DNA of 64,000 nucleotides from Emergomyces orientalis (lineage: Eukaryota; Ascomycota; Eurotiomycetes; Onygenales; Ajellomycetaceae), in contig MOWL01000073.1 in NCBI GenBank assembly GCA_002110485.1, positions 186,001 to 250,000 of the forward strand, given 5' to 3'. Shown here piece after piece: positions 45,179 through 57,111 of this stretch. The first letter of the stretch is position 1. Each line of letters begins with the position of its first letter. The notes under the pieces are model-generated. The model was given only the letters and a program-made list of their open reading frames with translations, made no database searches and was not told the origin of the DNA. The position numbers and the translations under genes are program-made.

Positions 45179-46933
45179 CTACAGTTCCTGGTGTTCCGAG
45201 AGATGTGGTGGAGAAGGGCGAAAGTTCCCTTGTTTAAGTTGCTGGAACGCGAGGTCGAAGCGTGCTCCCAAAAGCCAAGCGGCAAAGATCTGTAAAAAGG
45301 GTCAGGGTACAAAGTAGAGTTTTGGTGGGGAGCAGTGTAAACATACCATGATTGCCGTAAGGACAGCCAGAATACCGAACAAGGCAAACATTATATACAT
45401 TGTATCTTGTCGGGCTTCAGCATCTAATCGAGCTTGTTCGGCCTCTTCGGGGCTAGGTTCCTGCTTGGCCTTCCGTTGGGCGTACTCTACTGTTTGGGAC
45501 GGGAAGATAGACTCGACGAATTTCTCGACCTAAGAGGCGGGGAAAATATTAGTTAACCATAAGATAAGTACCATAATAGACGAACCAAGCAATGCGGAAT
45601 CCGACTAACATTCCCACAGGCAACGCTTATTTTCAGGAAATTTGGGTCTTTGGGTGTGTTTTTCTTGTGGATTTTGCGAACGTATTGTCGGAAAACATCG
45701 CATATAGCGCGGACGTTCTGGGTGGACTGGAACATGAGTTGACAGGCAGAACCCTTGGTGATCTTAACATTTCGCTCAAAGATGGTTCCGTTGCGGAAGC
45801 ATAGTTCGAGCGTTGCGATAGCCATTGACTGAGGGATGGCACAGAAATTGAAGACACTCTGCTCCTTCAGGCCCGCAAGGTAGAAAAGACATTCATCAGC
45901 ATGCTCAAGAGCATTCAGGATCATCTCCGAGTTGCAATTTAGGGCGGCCTCTCTATGTTCCGGTTTGAACAGGTCCTCGAACTCGTCGATATGTTTGGAC
46001 CAAATTTCCTTCGGCCAAAAGTTCCGGTTGTCGACGTGATCTTCCTTGACATCACGTATGATGTTTGTCTTTTGAAGAAACAGACCCATCGATATAAAAA
46101 GCTCAGTGCGTTTCAGGAGGGCTGGGTTGGCGAATCCAGCCTCCACGAAGAGCCTTGTGAGGCCCTCACCAACGATACCGGCAACGTAATAACAGTACTG
46201 GTCATATTCTTTTACAGTCTTGACCTTTGCGGTGTCTAACTCTGCTCTCCTGCAATAATCAGCCATCCCATTGCCCATCTTCTTGGTGATATCTTTTATG
46301 ATGGTCCGGTAAGCCGGTTTTATTTTCTTGAATTCAGTAACCACGTTGTGGAACTGAACCAGCAGTTCGCGATCTTTCTCCTCGGGTCGATTGCCTTCAA
46401 ACGACCAGCCATCCTTCTCCAGGATATTGTGGAAGTCGCGGAGAAGGGGCTCTTTTATTTGTAGTGGGATGGAAGTGTCGTCTTCGATGGTATCTAGACC
46501 GCGGAGGATCAAATAAAATAAGCAGACAGGGAGAAGCAGTTCCGGATGCAGCTCCATTATGACCGCGCTGAAGCTTCTGCTGGTGAGTTTTAAGAAATGA
46601 AAACATTGTTTCTCTGTTTCGGACGCGTCCTTGTCATCTCTCTCGTGGACGGGATTATGCCACACTTTCCTACAGAATTAATTTAGTATATGATTGGTCA
46701 ATGTTCATAGGTGAAAGGGGGCTTTTCCCAGGGGTATAGAAGTATTTCAACGGGGGATGGCAAGGCGAAGGTCAGGCTGAGGTTGGGGAGGAGGGGAGGG
46801 ATTATACAAACCACCATTTCAGAATAGAATAAAGTGGAATGAGAGAAGTGTCCAGAGGAGCTTACCATTGAATGATTGACCTCAGCTCTTGAGGATGGAA
46901 AATGTAATATATTGGGGTGGTGATGCCAACCAT
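45179..46933 (-). CDS. ERG9: Squalene synthase (farnesyl-diphosphate farnesyltransferase)
   Basis: Four exons: 46933-46866, 46669-45610, 45529-45347, 45289-45179, giving 473 aa, the usual fungal length. It condenses two farnesyl diphosphates to presqualene diphosphate and reduces this with NADPH to squalene, the first committed step of ergosterol synthesis, at the ER membrane. The start MVGITTPIYYIFHPQELR is split from WKVWHNPVHERD by a 196-bp intron. The Asp-rich motifs are DTIEDD (residues 82-87) and RDVKED (about 228-233, with IIRD before it). The C-terminal hydrophobic anchor MYIMFALFGILAVLTAIM continues across the last intron into IFAAWLLGARF. All catalytic regions look intact. It diverges from the DnaJ gene. 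Confidence 0.96.
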
Positions 46934-47484
46934 TTCGGCGGCGGTCTGAAGGGACGAAAAGGGAGAAAATATGAGGATTGACGGAGGACAGTTCAAAGGA
47001 AATTGAAGACGAGAGATTATAAGATATAGAAGAAGGAGAGAAAGGGAGAGGATAGAGAGAAAAAGAATTCAATGGGAGAATTGAGGGCAATGTCGAGTAC
47101 CTAGGTAGAGTTGAAAGTTGAATGAAGAAGCTGAATATATGAGTGAAGCAAAGATGTGCGAGACGAAAGGGAAAAAAAGGGAGACGGGCGTTGATTGGTG
47201 GGCCGGCAACGGGTTATTCTTGTTCCAGCCCAGCTCTGAGATATATTACGTAAGTAGCTCCGAACCGGACCTTTGGTGTTTTCATTCTGTTGGACGTCTG
47301 AGTGGTTGTATTTGGCAGCTCTCTACAGACTACGTCCGTACTGGGGGCTATATATGCTGTGTGCGGGGCGCTAGTCCGTACTAGGAAGCCCACGGCTCCC
47401 ACACATTCCGGGCCAAAAGGGGAGAGTGTATCACATGACATGGCCACCTGCTTAGTAATATATATTCAGCCCTAAATATGCGAG
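46934..47484. promoter_or_regulatory. ERG9 upstream region
   Basis: Contains the ERG9 5' UTR and promoter. Pyrimidine/purine-rich stretches lie near 46940-47090 (CT-rich on the ERG9 strand). A TATCACATGAC sequence at 47429-47439 contains an E-box-like CACATG. No independent gene is supported. Confidence 0.45.
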
Positions 47485-47576
47485 TGTTGAAGGAGGTTGT
47501 TATTATCTAGCTAGCGAGCTTCGACTAAATAGGATTGGGGGGCACGTGACTGCAGTAGCCGTAGCACCATCCAACA
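47485..47576 (-). mobile_element. Solo LTR of the outer TRIM family, in the ERG9/DnaJ intergenic region
   Basis: 92 bp, minus orientation, TGTTGGATGG to TTCAACA, matching 11784-11853 and 23307-23392. Flanks GCGAG and CGGAG match at three of five positions, so the TSD is imperfect. It carries CACGTG. Confidence 0.88.
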
Positions 47577-47680
47577 CGGAGGCCCAACCCCAAAGCAGAC
47601 TAGCGGTATATTACATAAGGCGTAAGCAGGGCAGAAAATGACATCGCCGCAAAAATATTAATTGTACGTGCTGCAGCCAT

Positions 47681-47706
47681 CATCATCATCATCATCATCA
47701 TCATCA
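47681..47706 (+). repeat. CAT trinucleotide microsatellite
   Basis: About eight to nine CAT units in the probable 5' UTR or promoter of the DnaJ gene, followed by a CT-rich stretch (47716-47736). Confidence 0.9.
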
Positions 47707-47939
47707 GTCTTCAGCTTTCTCTCTCTCTCTCCTTTCTGCATATGCCGCTGCGCCCCCTTCTCTCATAATTATTCAGTCCCTCTTGCGTATAGCGGCTGTT
47801 CTTTACACATAGTTTATCCGTACTCCATATACCCCTTTTCTTTTGGCTCTTTCTCTTGTACGGAGTATTCTCTCTTTGATACCCTTACCCTCCCAAACAC
47901 ATTACCTATTCCCGCTGCTGGTGCTGGTCTTCTTTCAAT

Positions 47940-49774
47940 ATGGTGGCAGATACCGCCTACTATGACGTCTTGGGCGTCCCTCCAAATGCTACGGAGATAC
48001 AGATCAAAAAAGCATACAGAAAACTTGCTATAACAACTCATCCAGGTCCGTTCCTTGCGCTGGATTTCCCCACCTCCTCTCCTTGTTTGCCATTTTAACC
48101 ACTAGGCTATCTTCTAACATGCAGCGCTTCCAAACAGACAAGAATCCCGGCGATGAAACTGCCCATGAACGATTCCAGGCGGTACTTATATCCCCGCGCT
48201 CCCGTTTCCCGTCACGACTCGTCCCGCCATATAAACGAAACTCTAACCATCGTATTTTTTTCTATAGATTGGAGAAGCCTACCAAGTCCTAAGTAGTGAG
48301 CAGCTGCGAAAACAGTATGACAAGTTTGGCAAAGACCATGCGGTGCCCGATAGTGGGTTCGGTGCGTACATTTGACACACTCAAGCTCTCTTATGGTTAT
48401 ACATCTGACAGAGAATTTCAGAGGACCCCGCCGAGTTCTTCAGTATGATCTTTGGAGGCGGCGCCTTCGTTGATCTCATTGGTGAAATTTCCCTCATGAA
48501 GGACATTACCCAGACCATGGATATCACCATGCAGAATGAAGAGGAGGATGAGCAAGCAGAGCTAGCGGAGGCGGCAAAGGAAAAACTCCATGTACATGAT
48601 AAGGACCACCAGGAACATTCACCCGAAAAGACCGGCGGAGGCGCTTCCCCCCTTTACCCCGCAAACCACAAACAGACCAAAGAAACCAAAGAAACAACGG
48701 CTGTGCCAGATCTGAAGATTCCTCCTGGCGATATCCCCTCCCAATCGGATCCCAGTTCTGGTGCCAACACCCCTCGTCGGTACCTAGGCCAACACGCAAT
48801 CATGGATAGATCAGATGAGGATGTGAGGATGGAAAATATTTCTGCAGAAGAGAAGGAGCTGCGGAAAAAGGAGAAGAAAAAGGGTGGCCTCACCAAGGAA
48901 CAGCGGGAACGTTTGGCAGCTTTCGAGATGGAAAGAAGGCGGCAGCGGGAAGAGCGGATCAACACCCTTTCACAGAAACTCATTGATCGTATTAGCATCT
49001 GGACGGAAACCGACATGGGCCTAGACGTGACGCGAGCATTTGAAGAGAAGATCCGCTTGGAAGTCGAAAACCTCAAAATGGAATCCTTTGGCCTTGAAAT
49101 CCTGCATGCGATCGGCACGACATATATCCAAAAGGGCACAGCGTTTCTGAAATCCCAGAAATTCCTGGGCATCTCTGGTTTCTGGTCGAGGTTGAAGGAC
49201 AAGGGCACGCTGGCCAAGGAAACCTGGCACGCGGTTTCTACCATGGTCGATGCTCAGATGAGCGCAGAGCACATGGCTCAACTTGAGGAACGGGGCGGTG
49301 AGGATTGGACCGATGAAAAGATGGCCGAACAGGTCAAAATAGTCACGGGTAAGATGCTTGCGGCCGCATGGCGCGGGAGCAAATTTGAGATCCAGAGCGT
49401 TCTCCGCGATGTGTGCGATAAGATCCTGAACGATAAAGGGGTTCGTTTGGAGAAACGCATCGATCGTGCTCATGCTCTAGTTCTCAGTGGGAGGATATAC
49501 CAAATGGTACGTTCTCATATACACTCTCTCCCATTCTTCTTGTCTCCTTAATTTTCCTCCAAGTAAATTTTCCGGTACACGCGCTAACAGATCAATGCAC
49601 TTACAGGCTAAACGTACCCCAGAAGAGGAGGGCGATTACATGGCCTTTGAACAATTGATGGCGGAGGCTACCGCGAAGAAAGCCAAGAACGAGAAGAAGA
49701 AGGATGGTAAAAAGTCAAAGACTGAATCAAGCAGCGAGTCTCAAAGGCCTTCGGAGCAGGATATGTCAAACTGA
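47940..49774 (+). CDS. DnaJ (Hsp40) protein with DnaJ-X C-terminal domain
   Basis: Five exons: 47940-48045, 48138-48181, 48268-48361, 48422-49506, 49607-49774, giving 498 aa. The J domain (about residues 6-75, YYDVLGVPPNATEIQIKKAY) gains its HPD motif only when exons 1 and 2 are joined (ITTHP plus DKNPGD). EDPAEFFSMIFGG follows. An acidic, charged middle (about 100-255) precedes a DnaJ-X type region (about 259-430, starting RINTLSQKLIDRISIW) and a Lys/Ser-rich tail. The arrangement matches yeast Caj1/Djp1-type co-chaperones, which stimulate Hsp70; Djp1 helps peroxisomal and mitochondrial protein delivery. There are no Cys-rich zinc repeats, so it is not a class I DnaJ. The first donor is GTCCGT, an unusual but GT donor. 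Confidence 0.92.
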
Positions 49775-50009
49775 CTCTGCCATTGCCCGGAGCGTACCTG
49801 AAGTATATGATTAATGAGTGCGTGCCAGCGAACTTTCCGATATTTACTGCATTGTTCTTGTTAGAATACATTTTCCACTCTCCGTCCATCGCTTGCCCAT
49901 CGAACCGTTGACCCCTTCATTTTAAATTCCTAGCCCACCCCCTCTTTGCATTTCCGTATTAAGCACAGACATGTATTGTATCTAGGTATAAATAAGAAGA
50001 CGTCATTAA
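49775..50009. other. Downstream of the DnaJ gene
   Basis: Probable 3' UTR and spacer, no gene seen. It ends at the TSD of LINE-D. Confidence 0.5.
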
Positions 50010-50136
50010 TAATTAAGTGGGAAGCGGCTTTGACCCCATCAAAAATTATTCTGTCTTTTTACAATTAAATCGCGAGTGCTTTTGTGCCGCAGAGGGCCTC
50101 AAAGGGCACCAACTCGCTCACGCGCTCTCAAACACC

Positions 50137-51491
50137 ATGGTTGAGGCAGTGGGTGTGGGTGGTGGTGCAGGGAATGCGGGTGCGCGCGCGGCGCGACGCG
50201 CACCTGGAGCCGCGCAGGCAGGAGGTGCAGCAACAAATGGTATAGCCGCAACACTGCGTACGATCACCGAGGCTCCTAGAGAGGGGGAGAAAGACAAGAA
50301 GGTTAATAAGAAAGGATTGCTGTACATTCAGAGGGCCCTGAAGGCAGTGAACGCGCTCAAGGAGGACCTGCTAGAAGACATGTTAAAGAAGCTAGAGAGC
50401 ACGACAAGCACGCTGCAACAATGAAAGGCGCAACATGCTGGACAGTGAGGCCTCATGGGCGCGTGTAGCGGCCAATGGAGGGCCGCCGGCGAAGATAGTA
50501 ACCGGGCGTGCGTTGAGAGAGGTGGTGATATCACGACGCAACCGTGACACACTGCCAGTGGAGGAGCGCACCCCGGAGGCCATTGTTAAGAAGGTGAATG
50601 AAGCTATCAAAGACATCACCACAGGCACAGTAGTGGCAGTGAGATACATGCCCAGCGGAGACCTGATTCTTGTCACAGATACATCCAGTACAAAGACTGA
50701 ATTATCAATGAGCAATGAATGGGTGGGGAAATGAGATGACAAGGCGCATATGAGAAAGAAAATGTATGCAGTACTGGTCAAGAGTGCTCCACTCAAGGCC
50801 ATTAGCTGAGATAAATCAGAGAAGGCAGTGAATGATGTGTACAAGCAGAATCTATCACTGAGATGCAAGATGCTCATTCATAAAGTGACAAAGTGTCTAG
50901 CTAAGCAACAGAAGCTGCATGGGAGCATTATTATACATATAGCAACACTGCAACAAGCAAATACTCTAGTGGAAAGTGGTATTATCTTGGGAAACGAGTT
51001 CTGCAGGGTTGAAATCTTCCATAGGGAGGCTCAAGTCACTCAATGCTACAGCTGCCAGCGATACGGGCACATAGCTAGCTAGATTTTGCCGAAAAGGGGA
51101 TGTCTGTGGGCACTGTGCTGCTGAGGGACACACAGACAAGAACTGCTCAGCGCTGTTAGAGGGGAAGAAGACAGTCTGCTGCAACTGCGAAGAGACGCAC
51201 CCAGCATGGGCGGCGAACTGCCCAGAACGGCGCGCAGCGGTTGAAATGGCTAAAGAGGCGCTCAGAAACCGGCCACAACATTTTGTGATACAGGCCCCGG
51301 ATGAGGAAGGCTGGATCACGCCCAGGAAGCGCGGCAGAACCACAGGTGAGGAAACACAGAGCAGTCAGTGAAGAGTGGGAAGGCCCACAGAGGTGTCGAA
51401 AGCAGGTGCACAACAGAGAGACTCTCTAAATGAGTATGTGTGCTCCACGCGGCCCATTGACATGCAGGACCAGGATATGGGTGAACTATGA
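50137..51491 (+). pseudogene. LINE-D ORF1, frameshifted
   Basis: Starts at MVEAVGVGGGAGNAG, a Gly/Ala-rich N-terminus unlike LINE-A, then a Lys/Glu-rich helix. A frame break lies at about 50422-50435. The zinc-knuckle region begins CYSCQRYGHIA (about 51045), but a 4-bp duplication in AGCTAGCTAG (51072-51083) shifts the frame relative to LINE-C. TGA codons at 50732-50734 and 50808-50810 replace expected Trp. It ends at the ATGA overlap. Confidence 0.8.
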
Positions 51492-54400
51492 GTGAACAGC
51501 TTCACATACTGCAATACAATGTGCATAATTCAAATAAAGTGATGAACACACTGCTGGCCAAGCCCGAAACAGTGTTAAACTACGATGTCATTGCACTACA
51601 GGAGCCATGGATGCATGAGAAAGCTGGCAGTGGCACAACATGTTCAACCAACAGTGGATTCTGGCAGGCAGGCATGCAGAATAAGGAGGCTAGAGTGGGG
51701 TTTCTCATCAATAAAAGACTGGGCTGCAGATGCATGGGAGGTTAGAGCAGTAACAAGGTTCATTCATGGTGCTGCTAACTATCACCACAGCGAAGGGCCC
51801 GGTGCTAATACTCAATGTCTATGCCACCCCACCAGGCAGCTACACGACGGTGCCTGAGGACTCCCCCATCCTTCAACTACAAGCGGTGGTGGAAGAGGCT
51901 GAGGCCTCGCTACAGGTGCAGAACCGGGAGACAAGTGCGCAACAAGCGCGGAATCATGAGACAACCGCGCAACAAGCAGAGGTGGTGGTGCTAGAGGACT
52001 TCAATGTGCATCACTCAAGCTGGGGAGGGGAGCGTGTGAGGCATGATTTTGAACTGGCATGGGAGCTCATAGCACAGATGGACACCCTCAAGCTGCAACT
52101 GGCAACGCCACAGGGCGAGATCACATGACAGGACCATGACAGTGCTGAAACAATTCTGGACCTGATCTTCGTGTCAGAAAACCTGAATGTAGAGGTGTTG
52201 AAATCCTGGATGGCGCATGAGGCAGACATGGCATCGGATCATCTACCAGTTGCTACTAAGCTTGCTATCAATGCGCCTGTCAGATTGAGAGAGGCGTAGC
52301 TGGCAAAAAGTAAATCCACAGCTGCTACAGCAGGATTGCCTGAATCTGAGATGCTGCAAGGTTTTCATCTCAACAGCAGAGATTGATGAATACACAGGTT
52401 ATCTTGTGAATTCATCAACATGCTGGCAGAGAAACACGCCAAACACGCGCATGTCTGTGAGCAAAGCCGCTCATGGTGGTCTAGAGAGGTAGCAGAAGCT
52501 GTCAGTGAATACAAGCAGATTATGAGAAGCACTCACAGCACTGAGAATGAGAGAAAAAGTGCACAGAACAAGCACAACAGAGAAATAAAGCTTGCAAAAA
52601 CTGTGAGCTTTTGTAATCTAATGAACAGTGCAGGCACTGACTCCAAGCTGCTCTGGAAGCTAGCTAAGTGGGGGCGCACGCGCACCCATGAGTTCAAGCA
52701 ACCTGCGAGATTATCACCGCTTAAGAAAGCACCTAGCGCCCCAGGTATGCCTGAGTCTTTGGCACCCGCGTTCCAGGACAAGGCTGAACTGCTGCGTGAG
52801 AGGTTCTTTCCTGAGCCACTGCCAGTCAGTGATGTGAATATGCAGAGAGATGTTCAACCACAGAGCATGAGCAACACAATAGAAATCACAGAGAAGACCA
52901 TGACAACAATCATAGTCAGATTATCAAATGACAAGATCTCAGATGTCAATGGCATCTTCAACCACTTTCTTAAGATGCTAGGGCTGAACTTCATCACAGC
53001 AATGACTGAGCTCACCTGAGCTTGCTGGCAATGGGAGCACTATTCACAGGTCTTCAAGACAGCACGCACAGTGGTGCTTAAGAAGTCAGGCAAGAAAGAC
53101 TACAGTGAAGTGAGAGCATGGAGGCCTATAGCACTGCTAGACACTGCAGGAAAAATCATTGAGACTGCAACAGTAAGAGACATAAGATATCTTGCAGAGA
53201 GTCATGAAATGTTGCCAGCTCAACAGATGGGAGCATGCAGTGGGCGCTTCACTGAGACAGCACTTGCACTACTGCTAGCACAAATTCGCACAATATGGGA
53301 GGAGCAGGGTGCTGTGGCATCAGTGTTATCACTGGACATCTTTGGAGCCTATGACAGAGTGCTCAGAAGGCGCTTGGTTCACATTCTTGAAATGAAAAGA
53401 CTACCCAGACACCTGACTGAATGAGTTAACTCATTCATGCAAGGGCGCAGGGCCACACTAGTGTTTGATGAGCAGGAAACAGAAGCTTTCAATGTGAACA
53501 CAGGTATTTCACAGAGATCATCACTATCACCCATTCTCTTTCTTTTCTACAATGAGGAGCTGCTGCGAATCTGCTCACCACACAACAAGTTTGTCAGCTG
53601 CATAGGGTTTGTGGATGATGTCAATATCCTGGCTTACGGCGACTCTACTGAGGCGAACTGCGCGCAACTAGCGCGAGTGCACGCCGGATGTGCGCATTGG
53701 GCGGACAGGCACGGGGCAATCTTCGCGCCACAGAAGTATGAATTCATGCACTTCACCCAGGCGCGAACAAGATTCAACCTGGAACAGCCATTGCAGTTAC
53801 CACAGCGGGAGATACCACCACAGCGGGAGATACCATCACAGAAGGAGATGCGGGTGTTAGGTGTCTGGCTTGACCCCAAGCTGAGATGGCAAAGCCACAT
53901 AAACAGAGTCGTGGGCAAATCAAAATCGCAAATAGGGGCTCTTACACAAACCACACAGTCAACATGGGGCCTTCCTCTCCGGCAAGCCCGTATGGTCTAT
54001 AATGCTGTGGTCAGGCCGGCCATTACATATGGCGCGCTGGCATGGCATCAACCGCAACAACTCAACAGGAGCCACGACAACAACGTCAGCTGCTAAGAAG
54101 CCTGGAGAAGATTCAGAATCAGTGTCTGCGTGTCATAGCAGTGGCCTATAGAGCAACACCAATCACCTCAATGGAAGCCGAAACATTCACACTGCCGATG
54201 GGTGTGTATCTTGATGGTGTGGTGGTTAGAGCAACTGAGCGGCTTAGAGAAGCAGGAATCATGGAACAGATACAGCAAGCGTGCATGCTGATCAGGATCA
54301 GACTCCAGCGCAGAGACAGCAGGCGTGTGGCACCGGTGGAGGCCGTGCTGCACCCAGTGGGAATGCAGCGGGAATGGAGTGTGCGGTGGGTGAGAGAAGC

Positions 54401-54920
54401 AAAACAGTTCAGAGAGAGAGAGAATCAGGTGAACAACTTGACCAGTTGATCTTTTAAAAAGTGGGTATGGGAGGAAGCAGTGATTAGATGGCACAACAAT
54501 TGAAGAGCGCGCACCACACTGTGGGAAGAACTGTTTGGCAGACCCCCAGACATTAAGCAGCTGGAGTGGCATGAGGGTCTGAGCAAGGCCTGAAGCTCAC
54601 TAATAGTTCAACTGCGCACAGGCAAGACAGGCCTGGCGGCATTTTTGCATAGAAGAAAAGTGCCAGACTTTCCCACACCGGAGTGCCCATGTGGATATGA
54701 ACATGAAGCTGTGCTTCATGTGATGGTGCACTGCACACGGTTCAGTGCAGAGCGCGCGGAGCTAGAGCATGAAGGAAGAGTGGATAAGAGATGGCTGCTG
54801 AACACTGCAGAGGAGCTACACAGACTAACTAAATGGTGGTTAAAACAGGGCATTCTTGAGCAGTTCGCCCTTGCCAAAGTTCTGAGCGAGAGGCAGAGAG
54901 GCCAGAGCGCCGCAGCATGA
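51488..54920 (+). pseudogene. LINE-D ORF2 (endonuclease/reverse transcriptase), broken
   Basis: Endonuclease: LQYNVHNSNKV and LQEPWM, frameshift near 51720, then VVVLEDFNVHHSSW, where the family GDFN reads EDFN. Reverse transcriptase in three blocks (52420-53019, 53071-53424, 53437-54096): SLDIFGAYDR, ISQRSSLSPILFLFYN and FVDDVNILAYG. The catalytic Asp pair in motif C is present. C-terminal part: RTGKTGLAAFLHRRK and the zinc motif CPCGYEHEAVLHVMVHC (about 54685), ending at 54920. No RNase H. Trp-to-TGA breaks are at 52126-52128, 53017-53019 and 53422-53424. Confidence 0.83.
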
Positions 54921-55567
54921 CAGAAGCATGAAAGGTTGGCTGGAGTGTGAAATCAATTAGCCTGTTCATGGGGAAATGAATCTCAGTGCAGAATCGATTA
55001 GCGCATTCATGGGAAGAGGAAATCAGCTCAGGTGTGAAATCAATAAACTCATTCACAGGAAGAAGAAATCAACCTCAGAGTCAGTGTGAGAGCCCTGAGA
55101 GTCCACCTCCGAACAGCCAGCATGCAAGGGTGCGGTTAGGGGGCTGCTACAGGAGTCAACAAGCAGTGAGCAAGCGTATAACAGGTGAAGTGCGCAAGGA
55201 GCAGGGCTTTGAAGAGCAGATTGAGCAGCAGGCGCGTCTGGTATAGAAGAGCCGCGCAACAAGCAGTGAAAGCATGAGAGTTGACAAGCACTTTCACTGA
55301 GTGGTTTTCTATGTTCTGGCAGTTCATTACTGAGAGTAGTAGAGAGTTGTTTTGTCTTTCTTTTGATGCTAGGCATCTCTTTCTCTAAGAGCAGCGGTGG
55401 CTGCTTCGCGGTATTCTAGAAGATGTTAAAGTGTGGAATAAATCTGAAGATCAGGGGGTTTTTAGTCCAGTAACAAGCACAGCTTGTTATAAGGTTTTCC
55501 TTACTTTGTATATTAGGCAGAACCCCACATATCCTCGCGATCAAGTGGTGTAGAAATAATAAATAAT
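54921..55567 (+). other. LINE-D 3' UTR
   Basis: Contains AATCAATTAGC-CATTCA-type short repeats (54950-55060). It ends with a block conserved in LINE-A and LINE-C (AAGATCAGGGGGTTTTTAG, then CCACATATCC). An 87-codon frame at 54986-55246 has no motif. Confidence 0.6.
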
Positions 55568-55719
55568 TAATTAAGTAAGAATTTTTATGTAGAGATACAT
55601 TTTTTATGTACTTTCTTAAAGGGGTTTGAAAATCGGCGATCAAAACAATCAAAAAACACGGGAAAAACATCAGACGAAGGTAGATAGAAGGTATTAAGCA
55701 TCGTTTGCACGTTATTACA

Positions 55720-57111
55720 ATGGCATTGGATGTGGAAGAGGTGGTTATGGCGGAAGACAGCACACGCGAGGCTCAACATGTACCCGAGATGGAAAACTCT
55801 GCGGAGCAGAAAAAGAGAACAAACAGCTTAGCAGCAGCAATTTAAACACTAACTGAGATTCTCAGAGAGAGAGAGAAGAATAAGAAAGTGAATGAAGAGA
55901 AAAAGAAATATTTACAGAAGATATTGAAGACAGTGTGAGAGATGAAAGTGAAATTGTGTGATTAACTACTGAAAGAAATGAAACGCGCAATTAGCACACT
56001 GAGACAGCAGGAACTGTGGAACAAGCTCAATGAAACACCCTCATGAGCAGCAGTTGCGGCCAGAGAAGATTCTACAGTTAAAACCATATCAATCAGAACT
56101 CTGCAAGAGGTAGTAATTATCTGATGAAGCTGTGATGCCACTTCAGAGACAGAACACACACACACATCAGAAGCAATCATCAAACAGACAAATGAAGTTA
56201 TCAAAGAGATAGTCAAGAACAAAGTGATGGCAGTGAGACATATGTCAAGTGGGGACATGATTCTGATGACAGACACACAGGACACCAAGGCAGAGCTGAA
56301 AGTGAAATGACAGCTGAATGCGTGAATGAGAAAATGAAGTGCAGATGAAGTGAGAAATGTACACAGTATTGATCAAAAGTATCTTTATAAAGACTATTGA
56401 TTGAAGTGGTTCTGAGTATGCCATTGAAAGCATCTACAAGCAGAATGTGACACTACACTGCAAGGCTCTGATTCACAAGGTGAATAAAATGGTGGTCAGA
56501 TAGCAGAAGTTGCATGATAGTATAATCATCAATGTTGCTGCACCTTATCAAGTCAATGTACTGATGGATAATGGACTTGTTCTGGGCAATGAATACTGCA
56601 CAGTCGAAATATTCCATAGAGAGGCCAGAGTCACACATGCTACAAATGTCAACAGTATGGACATATAGCTCGCTTCTGTAGAAGAGAGGAAACCTGTGGT
56701 CACTGCGCGCAAAAGGGACATAGTGACAAGATCTGTCCAGGTGTATCAGAGGGCAGCAGGCCTAAGTGCAGTAACAGTGATGAAAGTCATGCAGCATGGC
56801 ACTCAAACTGCTCAGAGAGGAGATTGATAGCTAAAAGCATGAAAGAGGCGCTGATAGAACAACTCAAGCGCTTTGATACAAGAGCACCAGACACAGATGA
56901 ATTTAGCTTCCCACAAAAACAGAACAGGTCATTAAATGATGACTTCACAGAGTCTTCTCAAAGGGCTGGAAGATCAACAGATGTATCAAGAGCACAAGCA
57001 CAGCAATAAGAGGCCATGACAAGCTTCATACAATCAGCAAGTGACTCAGTGACACTGGAGGCATCAACACAGAACAGCGTCTCACAGAGTAACCACATGG
57101 ATGAATTATGA
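55720..57111 (+). pseudogene. LINE-E ORF1, heavily broken
   Basis: Starts MALDVEEVVMAEDS, parallel to LINE-A ORF1. Many stops (TAA near 55843, TGA near 55937 and others). Zinc-knuckle remnants lie at about 56640-56810, including CGHCAQKGHSDKIC. The last codons end in the ATGA overlap at 57108-57111. Confidence 0.78.

Larger units (their letters stand above)
50019..55567 (+). mobile_element. LINE-D: full-length Tad/I-like LINE
   Basis: 5.55 kb with a proposed 9-bp TSD TAATTAAGT at 50010-50018 and 55568-55576. It ends GTGTAGAAATAATAAATAAT. It is the closest relative of LINE-C and is GC-richer than LINE-A and LINE-E. ORF1/ORF2 overlap ATGA at 51488-51491. It shows fewer stops than LINE-A but has frameshifts. 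Confidence 0.87.
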
